This document shows positions 22,610 to 34,062 of a stretch of DNA of 64,000 bases, in pieces. The notes under the pieces were generated by a model. The model had not been told where the DNA came from and did not search any database. It saw only the letters and a program-made list of their open reading frames with translations. The DNA is from Oncomelania hupensis (lineage: Eukaryota > Mollusca > Gastropoda > Littorinimorpha > Pomatiopsidae). Each line of letters begins with the position of its first letter. Positions within the stretch are counted from its first letter, which is position 1. A program made the translations under genes and the position numbers. The stretch spans positions 20,114,293 to 20,178,292 of the forward strand of contig CM072525.1 of NCBI GenBank assembly GCA_036898135.1. The letters are read 5' to 3'.

Positions 22610-22737
22610 GTTGTTCGCATCTTGGCGTGGGGTAAATATGAAAAATTGTCATATCGAGATCGGACAATATTCACGAGCGCGTTATCCGATCGAGATGTGA
22701 CAATTTTTCATATTCCACGTCTAAGATGCGAATAACA
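22610..22737. repeat. Long hairpin with ~52-bp arms
   Basis: The left arm (22610-22664) and right arm (22685-22737) are near-perfect inverted copies around a 20-nt loop. Shared blocks are TTCGCATCTT, ATATGAAAAATTGTC and GATCGGA with their complements. The size suits a short MITE or a small-RNA hairpin precursor; neither can be proved here. Confidence 0.75.
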
Positions 22738-23651
22738 TTTATATATCGATTTCTTCAATTAGGGGGAAAAAAAGAGGAATTGAAATTAGATCAGAGGGAA
22801 AAGATGTGTGAGAATGATCATTTTACACATTGCTTTCCAATAATGGCATCCAAATGCGCAACCAAAAATTGTCAAAAAAAATCTGGAGATTTCTTTCACA
22901 TTTATTTAGCACGCGCACAAACATAAACGCACGCGCGTACTCCCGCGCACCCACCCACCCATTTAATCACACACATGCGCAGAGTAAAGAAAAATCAACA
23001 CCAGAACGTGACACGTGACAGGTTCGGTTCGTTCAACCAAACTTGACCAGCGCAAAACAACGCCAGTGTCATCGCCTCCGCTTCGTTCACAATGTAGGCC
23101 TAGTCTTCTGTTAACTCTAGCGTAGGCAGCCAATGAAAACCAATGCCAGTTTCATTCGCTGATTCAGTCGGTGCATTTACTCTTTTGACTCCTCAAATCC
23201 TTGAGATCATTGTTGCTGTAGTATTTGTGAAGTAGGGACGGTTTGGGGAATAAAACCTTGCTGTTTCAGCGCGTCTTAGAAAATACAAGAAGACGGTTAG
23301 GTTTTTCGGTCTTTGCGGAAAAGCCGTATGAGATTGCCATTCGTAAATGGGTTAAAGTTAGTCCTGTATTCTTACGACTTGTATATTTCACATTTGCTAG
23401 AAACATCGTCATCTGTGATTGGTCAATTACCATGCGATTTAGTCACACTCTTTTTGGCCAATGCAAATTTAAGACACTTGCGGGAATCGATACATTGACT
23501 TTGTACTGTTAGAAAAGAATGCAGTATAAACCTCCATTATTTTGCGGTTGGGGTTTCACCCCATTTTATATCTCACTGCGCAAAATTGTATTTTGCTATT
23601 AAAGTGAAATTAAATGTGAGTTTTGAGTCTTCTTGAATCTTGAGTAAAGTG

Positions 23652-23653
<2 letters not shown>
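22738..23653. other. Unassigned DNA
   Basis: There is an 89-codon plus frame (23243-23512) but it has no recognised domain. No repeat family recognised. Confidence 0.4.
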
Positions 23654-23740
<87 letters not shown>

Positions 23741-23741
23741 T
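23654..23741. repeat. (GA)n followed by (CAGA)n microsatellite
   Basis: About 20 GA units, then ten CAGA units. Confidence 0.95.
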
Positions 23742-24359
23742 GAGACTGAGAGTTTTAGAAAAATGGACTGTGGTAAACTAAAAATAAAAATTATAGAAAA
23801 AAATGGAAGGGGAACAGACAGAAATGCGCTTCGTCTTATCCGGGTTGTCGCGCTTGCCTATCCATCACACGACTGCAGGTCATGACGTCACGAAAATTTA
23901 TCTGCCCTTGGTTTTAAGCCATGATTATTGTCTGCCTTACAATTACATACAGTCTTTTAGAGTGAGATTGAAGAGAGAGAGAGACAGTGACATGCAGACA
24001 GACGGTCACAGAGACAGATAAAGAGACAAATAGAGAAAGAGAGACAGACAGACAGACAGAGAAAGTGTTTGTGTGTATGTGTCTTATCTCTCACCATGTT
24101 AACTTGGAGAATCAGATCAGTGCTCGAGGTCCTATCATCTTTGCCCCTGGTTAGTTTTTAGTTTGTTGTTTATTCTTTTGTTCTTTTTTTTTGCGCTAAC
24201 GGGAAGCTGTAGTAACCCAGCCTGCATAGGTCTAACACAGATGACTGCTTGCAATATGCTTACGATACTTGGTCCTATTTCATGCGGAAGCGCACAGGAC
24301 GGGTGTAGCTGTAGAGGAACTTAGCAAACGAACTTCGCTTGCGCATGTAGCTGTCTAGT

Positions 24360-24540
24360 GTGTCTAGGTCTTCGTCCCTCGTCACTGACAAACTCATCCC
24401 TCATCGCTTATCCCTCATCTCACATCGCTTCCCACTCGTCTCTGACCCATCATTACTTACACCTTACTCCTCATCGCTTATCTCTCATCTCTTACATCTT
24501 ACTCCTCATCGCTTACCGCTCATACCGCATCGCTAAAGTA
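24360..24540. repeat. Degenerate minisatellite, CTCATCGCTTA type
   Basis: Repeated CTCATCGCTTA-CCCTCATCT-like units of ~20-60 bp with many variants (24397-24535). Confidence 0.7.
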
Positions 24541-24998
24541 GCCAGTGTATCCTTCAGCGAGTTGATGGTGGTCAGACGAGGGTAGCGGAATGTATACCTT
24601 CTCCTGTTGACAACAGTACTGACTGGGACTCTTTTTTTTTCCACTAAGGGCACTGACACTAGTCTGAACGGGATTGTGACAGGGCCCGTCACATCCCTAC
24701 CCTCTGGGTCATGCCCCCTGACCGCACAAGGTGTCGCTGCTCATTTCACGCATGCGCAGTCGCAGATTGCCGCGCAGTGGTCTCGTCGACTGAGGACGGA
24801 ATTGGATTGCGGGAGACAACTCTTCCATCATGGACTTCTGCCGTAGTCTGCAGGCTACAGGCTGCAGTTAGCAAAAAAACCGCTGCTATGCTTATTAGCT
24901 CTTTTGTTAGGACCAACTGAAGGTCTATGCTACAACCGAAGTTAGATTTATGCGCTAGCTATTTTTTTTTCTTTTCAAGCATGTCCAAGCACTATTGC
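24541..24998. other. Unassigned DNA
   Basis: No recognised gene or repeat family. Confidence 0.4.
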
Positions 24999-25556
24999 TC
25001 ACTCATCCATTCCCTCATTTCTCCTTTGACGTTTGCAAGTATTTGAGGGTAGATTGAGGAAGCTGACATCCTTTTCAACTGTGTCCTGTTGGTTGCCGTC
25101 GACTGGAGGTCTGACATAGTCATGTCCGGCTCTTCCTTGACATTGTCGGACCAGCTCGTTCTCTGCCGCCCTTGCCTGCGATACCTTCGCCGGTGCCTTG
25201 CATGATGGTGTTGAAAAGGCTGTCATGTTGTAAAACCATGCCAGCTTTCGGCGCTTGACAGTTGCTAGGCCAGTAGAGGTTCCTGGGGGGCTAACAAGGT
25301 TCTGACCAAGCTCCGCGCATAGTCTTTGGCCTTGAGCTCCCTGTAGGAGATGCGAAACATGAACAAGGTTACCCAGACTCTTTGGTTGCAAATGCCTGAA
25401 TCTTCTTTTCAGTAGTCTATCTGCCAACAGTAAGTGTCCAGGTCTCTGCAGGATGGAGACCACAAGTGAGCTGAGCAGCTTGAACCTAGCAGGAAAGCTT
25501 GGCCTCATAGGCATATGCAAGCAGTTATAACTGTAGGTTACAAGAAGAGCAAACAC
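24999..25556 (-). pseudogene. Old LINE relic, RTE-like reverse-transcriptase C-terminus
   Basis: A 185-codon open frame reads KLLSSLVVSIL near its start and VKRRKLAWFYNMT in the middle. This parallels RLLRSLVISIF and VKKRKLRWYGHVT in the RTE copies at similar spacing. The stretch between has lost the CEAWTL-type block, probably by a frameshift. It is too diverged to be the local family and is probably a second RTE-group lineage. The parallel is seen by eye, so confidence is moderate. Confidence 0.55.
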
Positions 25557-26083
25557 TATAAAGGCAGGTAAGTTCGGTCAGGCCCTCGAACGCTGTAATG
25601 ATTCTCCAGTACATGAAATAACGTTTCGAGAAATACATACACATCTAAATGCATGTAACAATTGCCTCGCTCATTTACTTACGAAGCCAACCTGCCATTG
25701 TAAATCTGCATCTGCATACTGGAGCTCAAAAAAGGCGAACACTAAACTTTCGGTTTTCTGCTCAGTTTTGCGAAGAATGTAGTAAAGGCCATTCCCAAAT
25801 TACTTCCTTCCAAAATGACCTATCTTGCGGTACAATCCTAACCCAGGTAGCTCGTTTTGGGGGATTTTAATATCCCGGCCGTCTTATCCCTTTTTTTTAA
25901 AACTCTCAGATTGAGATCGAGATCTTGAGACTTGTTGGAACTGCTCGTAAGATGGGTGTGTGCAAGAGTTTATCGCTCGGCTGAACAAAATGGAAACTTG
26001 TTGCTACCAGTGTGGAAGGAATGAAATTTGAAATAAAAACAAGTTAAGGAACATTTCGTTGTTTTGTTTAAAAAATCTTTCAC
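25557..26083. other. Unassigned DNA
   Basis: No supported gene or recognised repeat. Confidence 0.4.
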
Positions 26084-26350
26084 CTCACTAAACTCACCTG
26101 GACCTCAACATATAAAAGAATGGGTCCTCAATTTTAAGAGCGCACTCAGTGGACCTCAGTTTGGTGATCGCCCTCAATGATCCTAAATGTAAAGATCGCG
26201 CCCGCTGGGTCTCAATTTAAAAGAGAGAGGGGAGAGCACAACGCACTCGGTGGGACTCAATTTAAAACAAAGTAGAGCATTCAGAGGACCCCCTTGCATT
26301 CAATGAATCTAAGACAGAGCAACACATTAAGCGGAACTCCAGTTTGAAAG
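26084..26350. repeat. Degenerate minisatellite around CTCAGTGGACCTCAATTTAAA
   Basis: Five to six imperfect units, spaced ~45-60 bp, of GCACTCAGTGGACCTCA-like text followed by TTTAAA. Confidence 0.65.
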
Positions 26351-26834
26351 CGCTATTTTATTTAAAGACGTTAAAATCGTCTGCGGAGTGCTTGAATGAC
26401 TCCGATGAAGTCTGACGTCGCATTGGGCTACGTAAAAGTCCTAATCGAGCAATCAATCATTTCTGCCATGATTCAATTGGGGAGTGTGTTCCACTTTCTT
26501 TCCTCCTAAACTTTTTTTTTAATCGGGCACCACCTATCGCCCATCGCCCTTTTTGCAGCCTAAGGTGTGCGTAAAAGAATCTGGCCATACCTGTCTAAAA
26601 TCTGCTACCGAGTCTTTAGAATGTCCTAGTTTTACTCTCCCACGCACCTACCCAAATCGACTGCTGTCTAAGCGGTACGAAAAAGTAAATGGTGATTCCG
26701 GTCTGAAATTTCTTCAGAGCCCTTAGTTATGTTTCATATGCCCCACACCTACCTCCACTGCCATGATTATCTCTTCTAAGTTGCGCGTTAAGGCGTGCGT
26801 ATTTGTTTTTGCTGGTTACAGATCGCCGCGCGTT

Positions 26835-26867
26835 GAGTCTCATTTAGGAATAAAGCGCATATAGCGT

Positions 26868-26926
<59 letters not shown>
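26835..26926 (+). mobile_element. CR1/L2-type retroposon tail with (ATT)n
   Basis: GCGCATATAGCGTTCATT passes into ~19 ATT triplets. This is the usual 3' end style of CR1/L2 LINEs and their SINEs. The upstream part is not recognised. Confidence 0.5.
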
Positions 26927-26930
<4 letters not shown>

Positions 26931-27988
26931 AACCCATTCATTACGCTTGCCACAAAACTACCAGACGCCACCTATATTTACATCAAGCATGTCATCATCG
27001 ATGGAAGCGATCCCCCCTCCACCCTACCTTTTTTTTCCCTTCTTAATACTTGTATTAATGGGAAATTCGGCAACCACGTGGCTGTAAAAGCATAGATGGA
27101 CTGACGAGCTAACAGTAAATCATTTGATAATCGATTAGACATTAAATCAATCAGTCGACGTCACTACCAACTTGGTCCGTATCAGATTGAAAGTCCTTGT
27201 CGGGTTCCGGTGTAACTGGAGGCAAATGCCTTAATTCCCGGCAACGCCGACCGAGGTTACGAGTTGTAAAGATGACAAGTCCAGCTGCTGCCGTACCGTT
27301 ACATTGACCTTGATGCTCAGGCTCTAAGGGTGAGAGTATAAACCAAGGTCTATTAGTCAAGCATGCATTCCACCGCACGGACTCTCAAAGATCTTGCCGC
27401 CAGTTTCACGAACGCTCCCTGCAAGCGCTAATCTCGAAGATACAATGTGGATACCTGTATTTGGGAAAAATAACAATTCTTTCCATCTTCTCAGAAAACG
27501 AATGAATGTTCATTCTGAGTTTAGAATCATTCAGTCTAGAAACACAAATTCTGCCTTATTGCTCAAAATCTTTCTTGTCATCCTATCTACAGGTAGTTTC
27601 GTCAGAGAACTGAACTAAGTAAGCTTTGAATTAAAGTTTCAACGATTTGACGTAAAATCCGGAGAAAATTGCTTGCGAGCACTGGTTCCAAAATACCAAG
27701 TTCCCAGTCTCTTTGTTTTTTTCGCATTGCGGTTTAAAGGTCAAGGCAAATTTCAAGCGATGTTGCAGAGGAAGATATGGGCGTCCAATGGAAAGCGACA
27801 ATTATATAATCAGTCCCTTCTCATCTTGCTTTCGGAATTTAAAAAAAATGTGTTTCATGTTTTGACGTTGTGTTGTTTTTTCTTTGTTTTGAACAAACAA
27901 CTGATTGATCACGCACACTTGGGATTAGGAGAATCAAGCAATTTTGGCGCTGCGCTGAATATGGTGAGGGTGGGGGGAGGAGACAGAA
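26927..27988. other. Unassigned DNA
   Basis: No gene recognised. The 17-bp match to the region near 257 lies at ~27333. Frames of 74-133 codons have no domain. Confidence 0.4.
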
Positions 27989-28001
27989 CAGAGAAGAGAG
28001 A

Positions 28002-28068
<67 letters not shown>
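27989..28068. repeat. (GA)n microsatellite
   Basis: About 35 GA units with one GG break; GA-rich sequence continues to ~28205. Confidence 0.95.
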
Positions 28069-28070
<2 letters not shown>

Positions 28071-28502
28071 ATAAAGAGACAGAGAAGAAGGGAGAGAGAA
28101 AGGCGGGATGGAGGTAGTGAGAACAAGGAAGCGAGAGAAACAGGGGAGAGAGAAGGAGAGGCAATGGGAGGGGTGTTGGTGGGAGGGAGAAATAAAAAGA
28201 GAGGACGAAACAGATAGACAACGGGTAGTCAGCTGGTTTATTTATTAATTACTGAAGGCAAGTTGTTGTTTTTTTAAAATAATTTTCTTGTAACTTTTAA
28301 ACAGACGGCAAATCCGTGTATGAATTTCTCTTGTTGCGATAATAAAGTTTTGTGAGTCAGGCGAAGCAGGGAAGTAGGGTAACTCAGAACAAAGCGCCCC
28401 ACTTAAGCCAAAAATATAATAGCTTTTCCTATTGAAGTAGCTATCAGCTCGAAATAGGCACAACTATCAGTACAACTTATGTTAATCTGATGAATAAAAA
28501 TT

Positions 28503-28507
28503 GATGC

Positions 28508-28554
<47 letters not shown>

Positions 28555-28556
28555 CG
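28503..28556. repeat. (CAA)n microsatellite
   Basis: About 17 CAA triplets. Confidence 0.95.
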
Positions 28557-28609
28557 AAATAGGCTTGAGCCATAAGAGACACATGAAAGCTACACAATAT
28601 CACAAACAT

Positions 28610-28757
28610 TCGCATGGCTGCCCAGGATTGTGCTCAGTTGTCCGGGCGTCAGACCATGCGCCCAAAGGCTGCGGGTGGGCGTCTCGGGCGGTTTAAGTTA
28701 GATCCTGTATCGGCCAGCGCCTTGATCCTTAGGCTAAGGCGCCTTACAAATGACGAA

Positions 28758-28826
<69 letters not shown>
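28610..28826 (+). mobile_element. Family C SINE-like repeat with (ATT)n tail
   Basis: The best-preserved family C copy: TTGTGCTCAGTTGTCCGGGC, GGCGTCTCGGGCGGTTTAAG, TTAGATCCTGTATCGGCCAG and CGCCTTGATCC, then ~23 ATT triplets. Confidence 0.75.
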
Positions 28827-28828
<2 letters not shown>

Positions 28829-29185
28829 GGCAATACATGAAACTACACAGAGAGTTAAACAAGATTTTTGTAATTGGCCTCCTTGGCCTAGGTATGGGGC
28901 AAACTACATGTACTTTGGGTAAAACGCCTGCTATAGCCCACTATTACAATAATGAGACATTTTTTTTTAAATATAAAAGGTCGTGAACTAATGATCTAAT
29001 TCAACTGGAAACTAATTAAGCTGAAAGGTCCTCATGACATGGGGAAAACTCTTGAATATTGATACTGATCTTTGCCGTTAACAAAACCAGAACAAGGGGG
29101 GAAAACCGCGCTGAACTTTATGTCAACAAATCTGCTGTTAAGGAAGAGAAAAACAACTTAAATAAAATTTGTTAAGATAGGCCCT
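28827..29185. other. Unassigned DNA
   Basis: No supported gene. Confidence 0.4.
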
Positions 29186-29197
29186 GCCATTGATGAG

Positions 29198-29815
29198 TTC
29201 ATTAGTTAGTTAGTTATTCATTGCTTACAGGGTCCAGCGGACTGCAAAGAGCCGAATCAGGACCACAAAATCAAAACCAAAACGTGGCTGAAAGAGGACT
29301 CACCCCTGATTCGCATAAAAGATCTGCTGAAACAATCCCAGTGGTAACACTGAAGGCACTCCACCAACCGGTCACTGTACAATAAAGGCATCCCACGCAG
29401 GGTACGCTGAGGCTATACTCTAATTTATCGAACCCCCGTTTACAAAAAACAAAATAGAATACAAACATCATTATAAAATATCAACAAAACACATACATAT
29501 AAAATGCCTACATTGCTAAATAATAATATCATAGGAAGCCCTAGTGACCATTTGGCAGAAAGCGTCCAATATTCCCAAGCTCATACAACAAACCTCACAC
29601 ACAAATGAGAAGATTTCTCACGGAAGAGTTTTCAAGAAAAAACGTAGGTGAGACTGGTCTAGCATAGTGTCTAGATAGTGTAGTACATTGATAGAACAGA
29701 ATAGAAATGAGAAAGAACACAGGAGAAAGACAGCGACACTGGGAATTTAAAGCACTATATTTCCAGAAAGTGGAGATACAATTTATGTAGAAATCCCCGG
29801 CACCCACACGGGGGA
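29198..29815 (-). mobile_element. Family A retroposon, second tail variant, with 12-bp target duplication
   Basis: Flanked by GCCATTGATGAG at 29186-29197 and 29816-29827. Sense 5' end CCCCCGTGTGGGTGCCGGGG; 3' end with TGCAGTCCGCTGGACCCTGT, AAGCAATGAATAACTAAC and an AACT tail. 618 bp. Confidence 0.92.
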
Positions 29816-29926
29816 GCCATTGATGAGGAAAGATCAACTGAAAACGTCTTGTTCTGTCATTACTGAGTAAAACCAACTAAATAAACTGTCCTAAAATGAC
29901 GTGTCATTCATGTGCACAATGTTTAA

Positions 29927-29929
<3 letters not shown>

Positions 29930-29995
<66 letters not shown>
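29930..29995. repeat. (GA)n microsatellite
   Basis: About 33 GA units. Confidence 0.95.
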
Positions 29996-29996
<1 letters not shown>

Positions 29997-30608
29997 CTGT
30001 AGATATTGTGACTGAGTATATAAAATTTTGCAAAAATATGATTAATCCCTCGAAAACGAGTAAAAGTTTTCCAATGCAGAAAACTATGGATTTCCGGGTC
30101 TCTGACACGTAGTCTAGCAAATTTTTTTTTAAAATTATTGGCACCTAATTTATTTAATTAAGTATTATTAGTTTCAATAAATATTTCTTATTTATTTATT
30201 TATTTATTTTTGGTTGGGAGAGAGAGAGAGAGAGGGGGGGGGAGATTTTTTTTTCAATTTTGATTGATGATCTTATCATTTTTCTTTTCATTTTATATGG
30301 GGTGTGGGGAAGGGGGAAGGTGGCAGGGGGCCTGGAGGCCCAACTTCAACTTTCTGTAAGACGCAAAATGACATTTATAAGTACTTCGTTCTTCACATGT
30401 GAAATTGAAAGGTTTAATTTTACTTTTTTTACTTGATTTTGAGCTTTTGTTTTGTTTGTTTCTTAATGTGAACGAATTGTTACAAGGGAATGTATTTTGT
30501 TTAAAGTGTATGTTTATGATGATTTATATGGTTAGATTCATTAATCCATTCATTAATTTAATATATATGTAGCCGAGCTATTAGTAAGCTTAGTACTGCC
30601 GTAGGCCT
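29996..30608. other. Unassigned AT-rich DNA
   Basis: No gene. Contains short TTTA and GA runs near 30190-30240. Confidence 0.4.
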
Positions 30609-30665
30609 ATTCAATTCAATTCAATTCAATTCAATACAACTTTATTTATCCACATAGGGCAATTG
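30609..30665 (-). mobile_element. Possible retroposon 3' tail, (TTGAA)n type
   Basis: (ATTCA)5 followed by ACAACTTTATTTATCCACA, reading as a retroposon end plus pentamer tail on the minus strand. The body is not recognised. Confidence 0.4.
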
Positions 30666-30795
30666 CAAGATTTAGAAGCAGCTCATATTATTAACAATAA
30701 ATAAATAAATAAGTTTAAAAAACAGTAAAATTTAAACGTTTATCACACGATTTCATAAGCACATGTCCTACCATACAAACATACACCAAACACAA

Positions 30796-30832
30796 CACAC
30801 ACACACACACACCCCACACACACACACACACG
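30796..30832. repeat. (CA)n microsatellite
   Basis: CA repeats with a CCCC break. Confidence 0.9.
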
Positions 30833-30968
30833 CACGCTCGTACTACTACTTTCACCACCGATTCTATTATTTAAAATTTTTAAAGTTGCTCTTTTATAAT
30901 CCAAGAAAGAAACAAAACTGATATATTTTAACCTTAACGACTACAAAGATATTAAACCATTGTATATG

Positions 30969-31028
30969 TTTCTTCTTCTTCTTCTTCTTCTTCTTCTTCT
31001 TCTTCTTCTTCTTCTTCTTCTTCTTCTT
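30969..31028. repeat. (CTT)n microsatellite
   Basis: About 20 CTT triplets, with CTT-rich sequence to ~31120. Confidence 0.95.
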
Positions 31029-31146
31029 GTATGCTTCTACTTCTTCTTATTCTGCTTCTTCGTCTGCGTTTCTTGTTCTTGTTCTTCTTTGAATCCCTTC
31101 TTATTCTTCTTGTTCTTTTTCTACTCTCTCTCTCTCTCTCTTTGTC

Positions 31147-31382
31147 CCACCGCCGTAGCTCAATTGGTAAGCGTTCGCCTAGCACACCGATGACCCAGGT
31201 TCGAATCCCGTGGTGGGCGATATAAAATGTGGCCATTTTCACTGTCCATTCTAGCAGTATGATTGCTTTGGTGGTTCAGTGTTGATTCAGGTCCCTACCC
31301 CTCTTTCCCTGGGATGGTTATTCCCGTCTGCCATATCGCCAATGGTGGGTGTAGACGTTAAACCTCAATGTTCATTCATTCA
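31147..31382 (+). mobile_element. tRNA-headed SINE, family B, best copy
   Basis: A box CGTAGCTCAATTGGTAAGCG and B box GGTTCGAATCCCG are close to tRNA consensus. The body and GTTCATTCATTCATTC tail match 7966-8205. It is bordered on both sides by CT microsatellites. Confidence 0.88.
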
Positions 31383-31413
<31 letters not shown>

Positions 31414-31568
31414 GTTCTCTCTCGTTTTCTCTCCCCCCCCCCATCCCCCAGTTTCTCTCGCTCCCTTGTTCTCAATCCCTCCCTCTCTCCCTTTCTCCCC
31501 CTCTATCTCCCTCCATCTCTCTCCCTCCTCCTCCTCTCTCTCTCTCTCTCTCTCTTTTTTTTTTTTGT
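31383..31568. repeat. Pyrimidine-rich (CT)n tract
   Basis: CT repeats broken by C and T runs; about 185 bp almost free of purines. Confidence 0.9.
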
Positions 31569-31793
31569 TATAGTTGTATTATAGGTACAGTAGCTGATTC
31601 GAGTCTTGTCATTCTTTTTTAAATATATTTTTGTAAATCCTCTGCATCCCAAAATAAGCGGAACAAGGAGTATATTTGCTGTCTTGAATCTAAGCATGTT
31701 TTCCTTAAGGAATTGTGTACCTGTAAAAGATGTCATCTGCAACTTCAGTTAGTGTGAATGTCACATAATTTACAGTCTTTATAACAATAATTC

Positions 31794-32368
31794 ACCCCCG
31801 TTGGGGTGCCGGGGGTTTCAGTATAAATAGTATCCCCACTTTCTGGAAATTTAGTGCTTTAAATTTCCACTGTCGCTGTCTTTCTCATTTGCTCTTTCTC
31901 ATTCCTGCTCTGTTCTATCAATCTGCTATACTATCTTCTTCTTCGCTAGACCAGTCATCTAACTTTTTTCTTGAAAACTCTTCCAGGACAAGACTCCTTA
32001 TTTGTGTATGAGGTCTGTTGGATCAGCTTGGGAATATTGGACGCTCTCTGCCAGGTGGTCACTAGGGCTTCCTATGATGTTATTATTTAGCAATGTAGGC
32101 ATTTTATATGTATGTGTTTTGTTGATAATTTATAATGATGTTGGTATTCTATTTTGTTTTTGTAAACGGGGGTTCGATAAATTAGAGTACAGCCTCAGCG
32201 TCCCCTGCGTGGGATGTCTTTATTGTAAAGTGACTGGCTGGTGGAGAGCTTTCGGTTTTACCACTAGAGTTGTTTCAGCAGATCTTTTATGCGGATCGGG
32301 GGTTGTCCGGTCCTGATTTGGCTCGGAAGAGTCCGCTGTACCTAAAGCAATAATCATGTAATGTAATG
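31794..32368 (+). mobile_element. Family A retroposon, short form, with 12-bp target duplication
   Basis: Complete 575-bp copy flanked by TAACAATAATTC at 31782-31793 and 32369-32380. It starts ACCCCCGTTGGGGTGCCGGG, has TATAAATAG at ~31821, and ends AGTCCGCTGTACCTAAAGC with a (TGTAA)n tail. Its internal 104-codon frame is a by-product; the same frame is broken in other copies. Confidence 0.95.
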
Positions 32369-32494
32369 TAACAATAATTCTTTGGAAATTCTTCAATATC
32401 AAAGAAGGGTGAAGTTTAGGCCATCTCCTAATTCATACGCTGTCTTTTGCAGGTTTTCCGATGTTATTAGAATTATTTTATAATTTGATACTTG

Positions 32495-33496
32495 TATAAC
32501 CTTTGAGGGAAAGTTATACGGGGAAGAGGATGATGATAAGGGATGATTATAGAACTTGTAAGCTCGACATGGTTATTGTAGTGAGTCAGAGGGGCAGAAG
32601 TGTTAGTATTAGCTAGCACGTGCGATACATGTGCGATGGGTCAGCTGTGTTTGTCCGGCAAGAATGACTAACGGCCACGTTTAGTGCATGTACATGCAGC
32701 AGGTCTATGGTCGGCAACCATTGGTCTCTTGTATGTAAAGAGCGTGGTCAGTTCTGACCACGTGATAGGTACAAGTCCCAGAAATCTTGGGTGGGGCAAT
32801 GACGTAGTAGTTAGGGCATCTCCTTATGTAGAGAGGTACGTCTTTTCGAAGTTATGCTATAAAAGCCGGAGGAACAAAGAAATCTTCCTCTTATCTCCGG
32901 TCTCCTGCTCCTGACAGACCTAGAACAACTTTGCTCCATCTTGTCTAGGGTAGCCCTTAGAGTGTTTTAATTTATAATGTGACTAAGAGCAGGAGAGAAT
33001 TTATAGTAATGGTAGAATATGTATAGAGTATAAGTGTAGGTGTATAATGTTTAGAAACTGGTGTGGGAGCAGAATTAGATGGTAAGTAGTCAGTGAGTTA
33101 GTTAGTGAGTGAAGATTGATTTTTAGGGCAAGAATTAGTGGTTTTCCAAAGGAGGAAAGGAGAGTGGAAAAGAGAAGAAAATGAGGTAAGATGAAATGAA
33201 TTTATTTGAACATCGTATGTATTGTTAGTTAGAGTTTATGTGCATGAGAATCTTATGTTACTTGAATGATGTATTTTAGTTAGATTATTAAAATTGGATA
33301 AAAAATGAAGATAAGCTATAGTTATTGTGATTTATTTGAGCGCATGGCAAACCTTTGTGAACGAAAGTGAGATTGGTTTTATTTTGTATGTTTTGAATTA
33401 TAATTTGGTTTGTCATGCCCTTTCCCCGTACAAGTTTAGAATTAAGTAGTTTAGACTAGCTCTCACAAGATAACGCAAATATAGAGACGCGTTACA
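32495..33496 (+). repeat. 5' LTR
   Basis: 1002 bp, TATAACCTTTGAGGGAAAGT to GACGCGTTACA. It differs from the 3' LTR by two single-base length changes in A runs (near 33042 and 33303); I saw no substitutions. Confidence 0.93.
32858..32865 (+). promoter_or_regulatory. TATA box in the 5' LTR
   Basis: TATAAAAG in the middle of the LTR, 55 bp downstream of a TGACGTA CRE-like motif (~32800). The same site in the 3' LTR is at 40489-40496. The position suits a U3 promoter. Confidence 0.6.
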
Positions 33497-33972
33497 TTGG
33501 TGGACTTGCGGTTGTCCCTGACCATTTCCGACTATAGAATTTTTTTTTGGGAACAATATCAATTAGTGCAACTGTAGAAAGTGTACTTGCAGAAAGAGGA
33601 TGAGTTAGAATAAACATAAAATAATGGATAGACTGGTCGGTGCACGCCGACTAAGACGTTATTTTTGGACCGAAAGAGCTGCACACAAATTCGCACTCCT
33701 GCTGTATTCCCCTGTTTCTCATTAGCTACGTCAAGGTCCGTAGGCTATGAGCGGGCAGTGGTAGACTATAATTAATCACGGCAGGGCAAGTGCCTGGCCT
33801 CAGCAGTGACCCTTTGACCTTATCTGTTGGTCAGGGAAGCTATGCGTAAACTTAGAGCACATGCTGTTATCTGTCTCTTTATGCCGATATCTACATGATG
33901 GCAATGAAAACCAGGGTGTGTAAATGAAAGAAAGTAATGACACTCATTGTGTAGCCTCCTTAAGTATACTCA
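33497..33972 (+). other. Leader region after the 5' LTR
   Basis: It begins TTGGTGGACTTGCGG. A primer-binding site would be expected here and TGGTGGACTTG has the usual TGG start, but I cannot name the tRNA. No long frame. A short duplicated phrase (ACTCATTGTGTAGC) occurs at 33941 and 33969. Confidence 0.45.
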
Positions 33973-34062
33973 TTGTGTAGCTTCCTTCCGTCTCACAGAG
34001 CTACACAACAGAACGATGAAACTAGTGATTTTCGATCCCAGGAGAAGGGTCGAACGTCACAA

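Noticed and set aside
32684..32914. A 76-codon frame found twice, identical, as a gene
   Set aside because: Its duplication at 40315-40545 simply reflects the two LTRs; it spans the promoter region and has no domain.
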